Source: Candidatus Sulfurimonas marisnigri
GTDB lineage: Bacteria; Campylobacterota; Campylobacteria; Campylobacterales; Sulfurimonadaceae
NCBI RefSeq assembly: GCF_015265475.1
Contig: NZ_CP054493.1
Location: 2,418,001-2,482,000 of the forward strand
Reading direction: 5' to 3'
Length of the DNA stretch: 64,000 nt
Below are positions 46,983-56,675 of this stretch, one piece after another (the stretch's first letter is position 1; the number at the start of each line of letters is the position of its first letter). The notes under the pieces were generated by a model. It was given only the letters and a program-made list of their open reading frames with translations. It made no database searches and was not told where the DNA came from. Made by a program: the position numbers and the translations under genes.

Positions 46983-49127
46983 ATGTCAAGAATCTATGAA
47001 TGCCAAATATCTAAATCAAATATTACCAGTTTAAAAGTTTTAGATAACAACAATTTTGCTTACAGCACTAAACTTCATGGTATCATACTCATAGACTTAA
47101 ATAAATGTGAAACCAAGAAAAATATTACAAATAAATATTTAAATCCAAGCGCAACTGCCCACTCCTTTAGTCCAAACTCCAAAATATTTGCTTTTACAAA
47201 TAACCACATGATATATGTAATAGATATAGAAACAAATGAGACTCTACAAACCATACAAACACCAGATGAAGATATTACAATGTTGAGTTTTGATTCATCA
47301 TCTACATATATTATTGCAGGAACTGCAAATGGAAGAGTGCTTCAATATAGACATAATAAAACATCTCTTCTTGCAAGACTATGTTCATTTCCTCATAATC
47401 GCTCTAGTATATATTTAAATATTAAAGATAATGAAATCTTTGTGAGTGCCTTTGCATTTCATAAAAAAATGTTTGCAAGTGCCGGTTATGACGGTGCAAT
47501 TTTTATAATAGATTTATTCTCTCATAGTGATAGAAAGATAATCACTCACAATAGAACACGAGTTGAGACCTTATGTTTTGCAGATGAAAACACTTTAATA
47601 AGCGGCAATAGTGATGGAACCATTGATATTACATCACTTGGCAATACAAAAGTTCATAAAACTATAAACACTCCTTTATCAACTGTAAAACATATTATTT
47701 TAATGCCAAACCCTGACTACATAATGGTGGCAGGAAGAACAAATATTGTTACAATAATTGATATTAAAAAATTAAAAATTACACATAATAAGTATCTTGA
47801 ATTAAGCTCAAATATTGTTAAAATAGACATTGCTAATGGTGAATATTTAGTAGTTGCTCAGGAGAATAATAAAATAGTAATTATAGAGCTTCCTAGTATA
47901 GCAAAATTAAAATCACTAATTACCCACAACTCTCTTGAGGATGCCTACAAACTTATACTTAAAGAGCCAATGCTTCAAGGTTCATATGAGCATAAAGCAC
48001 TTGAAGATAAATTTAGAGATGATTATTTGTATGCTACAAAAGCATTAATAAATCAAAATAAAATCCTAGCAGTTAATAAACTAGAAATATATAAAAATAT
48101 ACACTCAAAGCAGAATGAAATTAAAAATCTTTTTGAAGCATTTGCAAATTTTGAAAGATTTAATAGTCTCTTTTTAGAAAATAAGTATGCCTTAGCTTAT
48201 TCTATGTCTTCCAGGTTCCCTCCTCTTAAACTTACCCCCCAATATATAAAAATGGAACAGATATTTAAAGTAGCCTTTTCAAATGCTCAAAGACATATAG
48301 CGAGAGGAGATATAGATGGTGCTAAAGCTCTTTTGTATGGATACAATACAGTAATATCCAAAAAACAAATAATAAGGCTTATATTGACTCAAAATAAAGA
48401 GTTTATTGAGTTTTTAGAAGCCGTTAAAAATAAAGACTTTATTAATATAAACAGATTAATAAACATAAATGCTCTATTTACGCAAATCCCTAATTATCTT
48501 CTACTCAATGATGAGATAGAAGATAAATTGGAAAATATAAAATATAATATCAATATTGGTGAGATTGATACTGCAAAAAAGTTTATTTGCGCACTTGAAA
48601 ATATCCCATCAGTTAGTAAAAAAGTTCAAATGCTTGATATTGAATGCAAAAACTTACTTCTACTTCAAGCAGCATATGAAATAAATAATTTTAAATCATG
48701 TTATGAAATTTTAGATTCACATAAATCTCTTGCTCAAACAGAGTTAGCAATACTTCTTGAGAAACATTGGTCAAAACTAATGCATCAGTGTGAAGAGTAT
48801 GCACTGAACGGGAATATAAAAGATATCAAAAAAACACTTGGTAATCTTATTGGCTTATCAACTAGGAACAATAAAATTGGTGACCTCATAAGAGTAAGTT
48901 TTCATGTTAGAATAAAAATGTTAATACAAACAAAAAACTTTGGAGGTGCGGAAACTATTATTTACACATATATAGATATATTTGGTATTGACAGCGAAAT
49001 AAGCCAGATAATGAAAAAATTTGAAAAAATATCATCTATTAAGTTAGCTATTAGTCAAAACCAATCAGATAGACGCTCAAGAAACAGCTGGACACATTCT
49101 GATATTATAATGAAGCAGGAGCCATAA
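46983..49127 (+). CDS. WD40-type beta-propeller plus alpha-solenoid protein of unknown function
   Basis: The 714-residue protein lacks a signal peptide and should be cytoplasmic. Residues 1 to about 320 form repeated beta blades with WD40-like spacing (SFDSSSTYIIAGTANGRVLQY, KMFASAGYDGAIFIIDL, LISGNSDGTIDITSL). The remainder is helical and repeat-like, with paired helices such as RHIARGDIDGAKALLYGYN and MLIQTKNFGGAETIIYTYID. I do not recognise a named family. It ends overlapping fliI by 23 bp on the opposite strand. The fold order (propeller, then solenoid) resembles scaffold proteins. Confidence 0.75.
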   Translation: MSRIYECQISKSNITSLKVLDNNNFAYSTKLHGIILIDLNKCETKKNITNKYLNPSATAHSFSPNSKIFAFTNNHMIYVIDIETNETLQTIQTPDEDITMLSFDSSSTYIIAGTANGRVLQYRHNKTSLLARLCSFPHNRSSIYLNIKDNEIFVSAFAFHKKMFASAGYDGAIFIIDLFSHSDRKIITHNRTRVETLCFADENTLISGNSDGTIDITSLGNTKVHKTINTPLSTVKHIILMPNPDYIMVAGRTNIVTIIDIKKLKITHNKYLELSSNIVKIDIANGEYLVVAQENNKIVIIELPSIAKLKSLITHNSLEDAYKLILKEPMLQGSYEHKALEDKFRDDYLYATKALINQNKILAVNKLEIYKNIHSKQNEIKNLFEAFANFERFNSLFLENKYALAYSMSSRFPPLKLTPQYIKMEQIFKVAFSNAQRHIARGDIDGAKALLYGYNTVISKKQIIRLILTQNKEFIEFLEAVKNKDFININRLININALFTQIPNYLLLNDEIEDKLENIKYNINIGEIDTAKKFICALENIPSVSKKVQMLDIECKNLLLLQAAYEINNFKSCYEILDSHKSLAQTELAILLEKHWSKLMHQCEEYALNGNIKDIKKTLGNLIGLSTRNNKIGDLIRVSFHVRIKMLIQTKNFGGAETIIYTYIDIFGIDSEISQIMKKFEKISSIKLAISQNQSDRRSRNSWTHSDIIMKQEP

Positions 49128-50421
49128 GTTTTAAAAGAATTTCCAAACCCTCGTCAAATGGACTTTGAAATGTTGAGCCTTGGCTCATAAATCTCTCCAT
49201 CTCCTCTTTTTTATTTATTGCTTCATCCAACTCATAATCACTCCCTTTTGCGTATGCACCTATGCGGATAAGAACTTCATTCTCTTTTAAAAGTGTGTAT
49301 AGTCTTCTGAATTTTATTACAGCTCTAAAATGTTCAGGGGAGATTATATCATTCATCACTCTAGACGCTGAATTTAAAATATGAATAGGGGGATAAATTC
49401 CGAAATCTGTAAGCTCACGAGACAAAACTATATGCCCGTCTAAAATAGAACGAGACTGATCAGCGATTGGGTCGCTCATATCGTCACCTTCTATTAAAAC
49501 TGTAAAAAATGCAGTTATAGAACCTTTTCCTTCCTCTTTTCCGGCACGCTCCATTAGTTGGGGAAGTAACGTCAAAGATGAAGGGGGATAGCCTTTTGAG
49601 GTTGGCGGTTCACCGAGTGCTAGACCAATCTCTCTTTGAGCCATTGCAAATCTAGTAACAGAGTCCATAATAAAAAGAACATCCAATCCCTGATCTTTGA
49701 AAAATTCGGCAACACTCATAGCTGCAAAGGCACCATATTTTCTCATAAGCGGAGAGTCATCGCTTGTCGCAACTACAATGACGGTATTCTCTAAATTTCC
49801 ACCTAAATTTTTCTCTATAAATTCAGGTACTTCTCTGCCCCTCTCACCAATAAGAGCAACTACTTTTATGGGTGCATCTGATCCCCGAACAATCATCCCC
49901 ATAAGAGTTGATTTTCCGACTCCACTTCCTGCAAATATTCCTAGTTTCTGACCTTTTCCACATGTTAAAAGTCCATCTATACTTTTCACTCCCACACTAA
50001 ACACTTCGTCTATCATTCCACGCTTCATGGCTGCAATTGGGGATTTTATAATTGGTGCTAGTTTAGAGGTGTTGATAACTCCCTTGCCATCAATTGGCCT
50101 CATAAACGGATCTACCACTCGCCCAAGTAAAGAATCGCCAACAGGGATGTTAAGACCTGTCTGATCTAGAAACACTTTGTCACCTGAGCAGAACCCCTCA
50201 ACGAAACTAAACGGAGTTATGAAAAAAGTTTCCCCATCAATCTCAGTAACCATTCCCATAGTTTCCTGATTTTTGTCATTAGAAACAATCTTAACCATAT
50301 CACTAATGCTAACTTTAAGGCCTGTAGCAGTTACTACAGTAGCATTTATTTTAACAACCTGACCAAATGATGTAGAGTAGTTTCTGTCAGAGATTCTTTT
50401 CTTTAGTGAGCTAAATGGCAT
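49105..50421 (-). CDS. fliI: Flagellum-specific ATP synthase FliI
   Basis: FliI is the hexameric ATPase of the flagellar type III export gate. Walker A is FAGSGVGKST near residue 165, the Walker B region VLFIMDSVTRFAMAQREIGLA follows, and the family's EPPTSKGYPPS is present. The 438-residue length is standard. With fliW at 62491 it shows the organism is flagellated. It is 5 bp downstream of folE on the same strand. Confidence 0.95.
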   Translation of the reverse strand: MPFSSLKKRISDRNYSTSFGQVVKINATVVTATGLKVSISDMVKIVSNDKNQETMGMVTEIDGETFFITPFSFVEGFCSGDKVFLDQTGLNIPVGDSLLGRVVDPFMRPIDGKGVINTSKLAPIIKSPIAAMKRGMIDEVFSVGVKSIDGLLTCGKGQKLGIFAGSGVGKSTLMGMIVRGSDAPIKVVALIGERGREVPEFIEKNLGGNLENTVIVVATSDDSPLMRKYGAFAAMSVAEFFKDQGLDVLFIMDSVTRFAMAQREIGLALGEPPTSKGYPPSSLTLLPQLMERAGKEEGKGSITAFFTVLIEGDDMSDPIADQSRSILDGHIVLSRELTDFGIYPPIHILNSASRVMNDIISPEHFRAVIKFRRLYTLLKENEVLIRIGAYAKGSDYELDEAINKKEEMERFMSQGSTFQSPFDEGLEILLKLMAPASL

Positions 50422-50426
50422 ATATA

Positions 50427-51011
50427 TTAGTATCTAGTTCCGGTCGGAGAATTGATTAAAGAGAAGAATTCACTTCTGGTCTTTTCATCTTTTTTAAATA
50501 AACCGCGAAGAGCCGATGAAGTTGTAGTTGAGTTAATCTTTTCAACTCCTCTCATCTCCATGCACATGTGACGTGCTTGAATTACAACAGCAACACCTTT
50601 TGGTTGAATTGACTCCATTATTGAATCTGCTATCTGCTCAGTCAGTTGTTCTTGAATCTGCATGCGGCGTGCAAACACATTTACAACACGTGGAATCTTA
50701 GATAAACCTACAACTTTTCCATCAGGAATGTAAGCTACATGCACTCTACCTATAATAGGCAGAAGGTGATGCTCACATGTAGAGTAAAACTCTATATCTT
50801 TTAGTAAAACCATCTCATCGTTAGAGCTTGTAAACATAGCAGATTCAAGTATCTCTTTTGGATCTTCTTTGTAGCCGCCAAAAATAAACTCATGAGCTTT
50901 TCTAACCCTCTGAGGTGTTTTTAAAAGCCCTTCCCTGCTTGGATTCTCTCCAACGTGGAACATCATCGTTTTGACAGCATTTTCAAATTCTAAATCTTGT
51001 TTGTTTGACAA
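50427..51011 (-). CDS. folE: GTP cyclohydrolase I
   Basis: FolE makes dihydroneopterin triphosphate from GTP at the start of folate synthesis. Zinc and active-site residues lie in [20 protein letters not shown], with [12 protein letters not shown] and [12 protein letters not shown] following. The longest frame opens at a TTG at 51050; a second TTG at 51011 is chosen because AAAGG sits seven bases before it and the protein then starts near the conserved region, giving 194 residues. Neither start is ATG. Confidence 0.92.
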   Translation of the reverse strand: MSNKQDLEFENAVKTMMFHVGENPSREGLLKTPQRVRKAHEFIFGGYKEDPKEILESAMFTSSNDEMVLLKDIEFYSTCEHHLLPIIGRVHVAYIPDGKVVGLSKIPRVVNVFARRMQIQEQLTEQIADSIMESIQPKGVAVVIQARHMCMEMRGVEKINSTTTSSALRGLFKKDEKTRSEFFSLINSPTGTRY

Positions 51012-51090
51012 CTTTATACCTTTAAAGTTTTTATTATGATAGGGTATCAATAAATAGCTGAAAGTTTATATATGGAAGATATTAATAGCG

Positions 51091-51120
51091 ATTAACATGT
51101 AGAAATTTCTACATGTTAAT
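51091..51120. repeat. 30-bp perfect palindrome between folE and rnj
   Basis: ATTAACATGTAGAAA is followed immediately by its exact reverse complement. The palindrome has no loop, lies 19 bp after the rnj stop and about 80 bp upstream of folE, and each arm contains ACATGTAG. It may terminate rnj as an RNA hairpin or act as an operator for folE. Confidence 0.7.
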
Positions 51121-51138
51121 AAATTAAATATTTATGGC

Positions 51139-53064
51139 TTATTGTACGAATACATGTGGAACAATAAGTGGATACTTTTTCATTTTTCTATAGATGTGTT
51201 TTCTAATAACTTGACGAAGATCATTCTCCATCGCTCTAGGGTTTTCAATTAATCCATCTTTTATATTTAATAAAAACTGCTCCAAGGTATCTTCAATCTC
51301 TTTAGCAAAATACTTATCTTGTTTATCAGCAACTAAACCAAATGTAGTAACCAGTGGTTTAGATAGAAGTTTAGAGTGCTGTCCATCAACCTGAGCAACA
51401 ATCATAACAATACCATCGGAAGCTAGTTTTTGTCTGTCTATTACTATATCATCTTCAATCTTATGATTATTTTGATTATCAATATATGTTTTTCCTGTTC
51501 TAACAGACTTCACTTTTCTCATATATTTTGGTGCAATCTCTACCGTATCACCATCATTCATAATATAAATATTACGTTCAGGAACACCACACATCATACC
51601 TGTCTCTTTATGTCTCATAACATGGTTATACTCACCATGTATTGGTAAAAAGAACTTAGGATTTACAAGACGAAGCATTAGCTTTTGCTCTTCTATAGAA
51701 GCGTGACCTGATACATGAATGTCTTTTTCAGATGCCACTTTAGCCCCAGCGCGTTGTAGATGATTCAACATTCCAGATATTGAACCCTCATTACCAGGTA
51801 TAGCACGAGATGACAGAACTATTAAATCCGTTGGCTTAATCTTTACATGTCTATGTTCACCGATTGACATTCTAAATAGAGCTGAACTTGGCTCACCTTG
51901 TGAGCCTGTTGTTACAATAAGAATATCTTTATCGCTCATTGAAGCAATCTGATCTGGTTCTACAAAGATACTTTTTGGTAACTTAATATAATCATACTGC
52001 ATAGCAATTTCTATATTTCTCTCCATTGAACGACCAATTACACAAACTTTACGGCCATATTTTACACCATACTGAATAGCTTGATAAACACGGTGAATAT
52101 TTGAACTGAATGTAGATAAAATTACTCTACCTTCAGCCTTTGAAAATACTCTGTCCAGTGCAGGAGCAACACTAAGTTCTGATGGAGTAGGGTTCGTGTT
52201 GTATGAGTTTGTAGAGTCACTTAACAGAGCTAAAACACCTTTATCTCCATAATAAGCAAGTCTATGTAAATCTGCTGTATAACCATCTACTGGAGTATGA
52301 TCAATTTTAAAGTCACCAGTGTGGATAACTGTTCCAGCAGGTGTAGTGATTGCTAATGAAGATGAATCTAAAATAGAGTGAGTCATATGCATCCACTCAA
52401 TTTTAAAATCTTCACCTATCTCATAAATTTTTCTTTTCTCAATAGGATTAAAATATTTTCTAAACTCTTTAATATGGTGCTCATCAAATTTATTGCCTAT
52501 CATTGCCAATGGAAGCGGTGAACCATATATAGGAAATTGCATCTCTTTATAAAGATATGGCATAGCGCCAATATGATCTTCATGGGCATGAGTTATAATT
52601 ACGGCTTTAATCTTATCTTTTATCTCTCTAATGTAAGTGAAATCTGGAACTAAAATATCAACACCATGCATATCTGGATCAGGAAAACTCATACCAACAT
52701 CAACTAAAATTGCTTCAGTTTCAGTTTCAAAAACTGTAATATTTCCACCAATTTCACCTAGTCCACCAAGTGGAGTAATGCGAACCTTACTTCTAGAATT
52801 TAAATCTAATTTATAGTGAGGGTTAAGTCTCTGCTTATGAGCTTCTTGATTAATAACAACGAAAGACTTTAGATTTTCATCTACTGGTGTGCTTTGACGA
52901 CGACGTCCTCTTGCAGCACCTTTATTTTTGTTGTTATTGTTTGGCTTACCGCCGCTATTGTTATTTGGTCTTCTATTGTTATTTGTATCTGGTTTGCTCT
53001 TTTCTTGAGGGCTCTCTACGCTAACTGTATTGCTTACGTTATTTCCCTGATTCTCTTCTGCCAT
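51139..53064 (-). CDS. rnj: Ribonuclease J
   Basis: RNase J is a 5'-3' exo/endoribonuclease of the metallo-beta-lactamase/beta-CASP class. The metal motif THAHEDHIG and RVILSTFSSNIHRV of the beta-CASP domain are present, with a late HVSGHASIEEQK motif. The first 65 residues are a low-complexity Asn/Lys/Arg extension (NNNRRPNNNSGGKPNNNNK), matching the N-terminal extension known from Helicobacter pylori RNase J, where it affects RNA handling. The 641-residue length fits. It is 15 bp downstream of rsmA. Confidence 0.94.
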   Translation of the reverse strand: MAEENQGNNVSNTVSVESPQEKSKPDTNNNRRPNNNSGGKPNNNNKNKGAARGRRRQSTPVDENLKSFVVINQEAHKQRLNPHYKLDLNSRSKVRITPLGGLGEIGGNITVFETETEAILVDVGMSFPDPDMHGVDILVPDFTYIREIKDKIKAVIITHAHEDHIGAMPYLYKEMQFPIYGSPLPLAMIGNKFDEHHIKEFRKYFNPIEKRKIYEIGEDFKIEWMHMTHSILDSSSLAITTPAGTVIHTGDFKIDHTPVDGYTADLHRLAYYGDKGVLALLSDSTNSYNTNPTPSELSVAPALDRVFSKAEGRVILSTFSSNIHRVYQAIQYGVKYGRKVCVIGRSMERNIEIAMQYDYIKLPKSIFVEPDQIASMSDKDILIVTTGSQGEPSSALFRMSIGEHRHVKIKPTDLIVLSSRAIPGNEGSISGMLNHLQRAGAKVASEKDIHVSGHASIEEQKLMLRLVNPKFFLPIHGEYNHVMRHKETGMMCGVPERNIYIMNDGDTVEIAPKYMRKVKSVRTGKTYIDNQNNHKIEDDIVIDRQKLASDGIVMIVAQVDGQHSKLLSKPLVTTFGLVADKQDKYFAKEIEDTLEQFLLNIKDGLIENPRAMENDLRQVIRKHIYRKMKKYPLIVPHVFVQ

Positions 53065-53079
53065 CCAAACTCCTTTTAA

Positions 53080-53850
53080 TTATATTATTTTATTATAGAG
53101 TTGGTGATAGTCAACGGTAGAAACCTGATGAGGACGAATCGATGGTGTAAGTTTTAGCTCTGAAAAAGCTTCCTGAAGTATAGTTTTTTCGTAAATAACC
53201 GATAAATTCTTCATAAGAGTTTTTCTAGGCTGCTTAAATGCAACTCTAAGCATGCCCTCAAAATTCTCATCACATCTATCGGTTTTTTTTTCAATCAAAA
53301 AAACTGCAGAATCTATTTTTGGCGGAGGTTCAAAAGCAGTTGGCGGAACTTTCACAACTATATGTGCATTCCCTACACTTTGAGTTATTATACTCAAAGA
53401 ACCAAATACCTTTTCACCCTCCTTTGCACAAAATTTTTCTGCAACTTCAAGTTGTACCATTACAAGTATATTTTTACATTTTGGATCTGCGAGCGCTTTA
53501 AGAATTATATTTGTCGCTATGTAATATGGCAAATTTGCCACCAAATCATACGACTCTTCTATTAAACTACCCTGCCAAGCATCAAGTACATCCCCACAAT
53601 TTATATGGAGCTGCTTGGTAGCGATCTCTTTATCAAATTTACTTTGTAACAGTTTACACAAATCGGTATCGACCTCAAAAGCTTCTACACTTTTGACATC
53701 TACTAAATATTTAGTTAAATCACCTAAGCCAGGTCCAATTTCAATGATTTTATTATCATTATTGGGCATCGCTTCGACGATTTTTTGTAAAACAGTTTCA
53801 TCTTTTAAGAAATTTTGTCCAAACTTCTTTTTTGCTACAATTTTTTCCAT
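53080..53850 (-). CDS. rsmA: 16S rRNA dimethyladenosine transferase RsmA (KsgA)
   Basis: RsmA dimethylates two adjacent adenosines near the 3' end of 16S rRNA (A1518 and A1519 in E. coli numbering). KKKFGQNFLKD at the start, the SAM-binding IEIGPGLGDLT and catalytic NLPYYIATNI are intact. The length of 256 residues is typical. It precedes rnj in a two-gene RNA-processing unit. Confidence 0.95.
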   Translation of the reverse strand: MEKIVAKKKFGQNFLKDETVLQKIVEAMPNNDNKIIEIGPGLGDLTKYLVDVKSVEAFEVDTDLCKLLQSKFDKEIATKQLHINCGDVLDAWQGSLIEESYDLVANLPYYIATNIILKALADPKCKNILVMVQLEVAEKFCAKEGEKVFGSLSIITQSVGNAHIVVKVPPTAFEPPPKIDSAVFLIEKKTDRCDENFEGMLRVAFKQPRKTLMKNLSVIYEKTILQEAFSELKLTPSIRPHQVSTVDYHQLYNKII

Positions 53851-53931
53851 TAACCAGCAGTGTATAGTAATTTTGCTTATAGTTAGTTAATATCAACTAT
53901 TTAAAATTACTTTTTATAATATGTATCCATT

Positions 53932-53940
53932 TTATTCACA
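53932..53940 (+). promoter_or_regulatory. DnaA-box-like 9-mer
   Basis: TTATTCACA, identical to two of the 9-mers in the cluster at 57079-57356, lies in the rsmA-hisF gap 40 bp from the parS-like site. A single copy is weak evidence on its own. Confidence 0.4.
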
Positions 53941-53970
53941 TCTATTTCATATATGTTGTTTTAAGCGTAT

Positions 53971-54004
53971 AGATTTAAATGTTTCATGTGAAACATTTAA
54001 ATCT
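53971..54004. promoter_or_regulatory. parS-like centromere site within a 34-bp palindrome
   Basis: The core TGTTTCATGTGAAACA (53980-53995) differs from the canonical ParB-binding parS site TGTTTCACGTGAAACA at one central base. It sits in a near-perfect palindrome with 16-bp arms (AGATTTAAATGTTTCA and its complement) around TG. The same 16-mer recurs in inverted orientation at 57584. A ParB site is inferred from sequence match and pairing. Confidence 0.75.
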
Positions 54005-54113
54005 AAATAATTGCTAAAAACTAATATACTATTTACACACTAAGCAACATAGTATATCTGTTTATAAGTCGTAAATAGTATAATTTCAAATATATAAATT
54101 GGATTATTAAACT

Positions 54114-54872
54114 ATGAACTATTTTGCTAAAAGAATTATCCCTTGTCTTGATGTTAAAGATGGGCGTGTCGTTAAGGGTGTTAACTTTGTTGGACTGAAG
54201 GATGCAGGTGATCCTGTTGAAGTTGCAAAAAGATACAACGAAGAGGGTGCTGACGAAATTACCTTTTTAGATATAACAGCATCAAGTGATAATCGCGATA
54301 CTATAGTAGATATAGTTGCCCAAGTAGCACGCGAGATTTTCATACCGCTAACTGTTGGTGGCGGAATAAGAAAACTAGATGATATTTACAAACTTTTAAA
54401 CGTTGGCTGTGACAAAGTTAGTGTTAACTCTGCAGCTATTAAAAGACCTGAGCTTATAGACGAAGGTGCTAAAAGATTTGGTTCTCAATGTATAGTAACA
54501 GCAATTGATGTTAAAAAGTGTGGAGACAGATATCATGTGTTTTTAAATGGTGGTCGTGTTGATACAGGTATTGATGCTGTAGAATGGGCTAAAGAAGTAG
54601 TTAATCGTGGTAGTGGGGAGATACTCCTAACTTCCATGGACGCGGATGGGACCAAGGCAGGATTTGAGCTAAACATTACAGAGCAAATATCTAAGGCTGT
54701 CAATGTCCCTGTTATTGCAAGTGGTGGAGCTGGAACTATGAAACATATAAAAGAAGCATTTGAAGCAGGTGCTGATGCTGCACTTGCTGCTAGTATTTTT
54801 CACTATAAAGAAATAGATATTATGGATTTAAAACATTATCTACATGACAACAATATACCAGTAAGGCTATAG
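54114..54872 (+). CDS. hisF: Imidazole glycerol phosphate synthase subunit HisF
   Basis: HisF is the cyclase half of the enzyme joining histidine and purine synthesis. The (beta/alpha)8 barrel has catalytic aspartates in [12 protein letters not shown] (Asp11 position) and [10 protein letters not shown], plus [10 protein letters not shown] and [10 protein letters not shown] phosphate loops. The length of 252 residues is standard. HisH is not adjacent. It precedes the nucleosidase-family gene by 10 bp. Confidence 0.96.
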   Translation: MNYFAKRIIPCLDVKDGRVVKGVNFVGLKDAGDPVEVAKRYNEEGADEITFLDITASSDNRDTIVDIVAQVAREIFIPLTVGGGIRKLDDIYKLLNVGCDKVSVNSAAIKRPELIDEGAKRFGSQCIVTAIDVKKCGDRYHVFLNGGRVDTGIDAVEWAKEVVNRGSGEILLTSMDADGTKAGFELNITEQISKAVNVPVIASGGAGTMKHIKEAFEAGADAALAASIFHYKEIDIMDLKHYLHDNNIPVRL

Positions 54873-54882
54873 GGAGCTACAT

Positions 54883-55428
54883 ATGATAATCTGCGCAGGA
54901 AACAATGAAACTTTTGATTTTGCACAACCAACGGGAGTAGGGCTAATAGAAACAGCAATGAACCTGACAAGACTTTGTCTATTTGATAAACCTGAGTTTT
55001 TGCTTTTTGTAGGAAGTGCAGGTAGTTATGGAGAACATAAAATATTTGACATAATCGAATCAAAAACAGCTTCAAACATTGAACTTGGCTTTTTAAATAA
55101 TGATGCTTACTCTCCTTTAGATAATGTTGTTTCTACTAACATAGATAAAACAAAAAAAGATGTTATAGTCAACTCATCAAACTATATATCAACAAACGAA
55201 GAACTAACAAAAAAATTTCAAAACTTTGGTATAGGGTGTGAAAACATGGAATTTTTCGCTGTTTTAAGAGTAGCACAAGAGTTTGATATTCCTGCTGGCG
55301 GTGTTTTTTGTATAACAAACTATACTAACAAAAATGCTCATGAAGATTTTATAAAAAATCACGAAGAGGCAAAAGAGTTACTAACTTTACATGTAAGAAA
55401 GAGAATTAAGGAACTAACAGCTAAATGA
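54883..55428 (+). CDS. Nucleoside phosphorylase/nucleosidase family protein
   Basis: The 181-residue protein resembles a short PNP/MTA-nucleosidase family member: LLFVGSAGSYG near residue 45 and CENMEFFAVLRVAQEFDIPAGGVFCITNY, which matches the nucleoside-binding MExE-type region. It is shorter than MTA/SAH nucleosidases (about 230). It may act on a purine nucleoside or futalosine-type compound; the substrate is not decidable here. It overlaps rlmN by 4 bp (ATGA). Confidence 0.7.
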   Translation: MIICAGNNETFDFAQPTGVGLIETAMNLTRLCLFDKPEFLLFVGSAGSYGEHKIFDIIESKTASNIELGFLNNDAYSPLDNVVSTNIDKTKKDVIVNSSNYISTNEELTKKFQNFGIGCENMEFFAVLRVAQEFDIPAGGVFCITNYTNKNAHEDFIKNHEEAKELLTLHVRKRIKELTAK

Positions 55429-56504
55429 GCGAAATAAAACCTTCACTGCTAGACTTCACACAAAAAGAGTTAATGCTCCTAATAAAACCACCATTTCGTG
55501 TAAAACAGATTTTTGGTTGGCTTTATCACCAATACGCAGAAGATTTTGATGATATGAAAAATATTCCAAAAGCTCTTAAAGATGAACTATCAGATAAGTT
55601 TGTCGTTAATCCTCTAACTATCATTAATAAAGAGGAATCAATTGATGGGACTATTAAGTATCTTCTACAGATGCAAGATGGCAAAACAATGGAGGCTGTT
55701 TGGCTAAAGATGAAAGATACTCAATTTGATGAGAGTGGTGAAGTTATACAAGAAGCAAAGTACACAATCTGCGTTTCTACACAAGTAGGATGCAAAGTAG
55801 GATGCACATTTTGTCTTACAGCCAAAGGTGGATTTACAAGAGATTTAACTGCCGGCGAAATAGTTGCTCAGGTAGTAACCCTTAAACGAGATAACGACCA
55901 TAAACATAATCGAAAAATAAATATAGTCTACATGGGAATGGGTGAGCCACTTGATAACCTAAGTAACTTAGCTAAAGCGATAGAAATATTCAAAGAGGAT
56001 AATGGGCTTTGTATCTCAGCAAAACGTCAAACAGTATCTACAAGTGGCTTAAGCAACAAGATAGACCAACTAGGGGCAATGGACCTTGGAGTTCACATTG
56101 CTATATCTCTTCATGCTGTAGATGATAAGCTTAGAACTGAGCTAATACCTATGAATAAAGCTCACAATATCAACTCTATTATAGAAGCAGTTAAGCGCTT
56201 TCCAATAGACACCAGAAAAAGAGTTATGTTTGAATATTTGGTAATTAAAAATAAAAATGACGATATTGCTTCCGCAAAGAAACTCGTTAAACTTTTAACT
56301 GGAATCAAAGCTAAAGTCAATCTTATATTTTTCAACCCTTATCCAGGAACTGACTATCAAAGACCTACAAGAGCCAATATGGTAGCTTTTCAAGAGTATT
56401 TAGTTAACCATGGCTTACTATGTACTATTCGTGACTCGAAAGGGATAGATATTAGTGCTGCATGTGGGCAACTAAAAGAAAAAGAGTTAGGTAAAGAAAA
56501 ATGA
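55425..56504 (+). CDS. rlmN: Dual-specificity RNA methyltransferase RlmN
   Basis: RlmN is a radical-SAM enzyme that methylates C2 of A2503 in 23S rRNA and A37 in some tRNAs. The iron-sulfur motif is GCKVGCTFC, and the methyl-carrying cysteine is in ISAACGQL near the C terminus. The length of 359 residues is typical. It overlaps both its upstream neighbour and a 34-residue membrane-protein ORF downstream by 4 bp. Confidence 0.96.
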   Translation: MSEIKPSLLDFTQKELMLLIKPPFRVKQIFGWLYHQYAEDFDDMKNIPKALKDELSDKFVVNPLTIINKEESIDGTIKYLLQMQDGKTMEAVWLKMKDTQFDESGEVIQEAKYTICVSTQVGCKVGCTFCLTAKGGFTRDLTAGEIVAQVVTLKRDNDHKHNRKINIVYMGMGEPLDNLSNLAKAIEIFKEDNGLCISAKRQTVSTSGLSNKIDQLGAMDLGVHIAISLHAVDDKLRTELIPMNKAHNINSIIEAVKRFPIDTRKRVMFEYLVIKNKNDDIASAKKLVKLLTGIKAKVNLIFFNPYPGTDYQRPTRANMVAFQEYLVNHGLLCTIRDSKGIDISAACGQLKEKELGKEK

Positions 56505-56605
56505 GTTATGTAGATATATTTCAGATAGTTTTTTTAGTCGTAGTCTTCATTGTCGGTGTGATTGCTTTTCTTAAAGCTGCTACGAGTGATAAAAAAGAAA
56601 ATTAG
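56501..56605 (+). CDS. 34-residue putative membrane protein
   Basis: A very short open frame starts at ATG in an ATGA overlap with the rlmN stop. It encodes a single hydrophobic helix (roughly residues 7-24, IFQIVFLVVVFIVGVIAF) with a charged tail TSDKKEN. The coupling and the clean single-span layout support a real small protein, although conservation cannot be tested here. Confidence 0.55.
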   Translation: MSYVDIFQIVFLVVVFIVGVIAFLKAATSDKKEN

Positions 56606-56675
56606 TAAACTAATTATAATCTTCTTATGATAAAATTACAAAAGTAAATAAATCTGTCTTAAAAGGAATATAATA

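Noticed and set aside
53319-53890. Plus-strand frames across rsmA
   Set aside because: They overlap the clearly functional rsmA gene and encode no recognisable protein.
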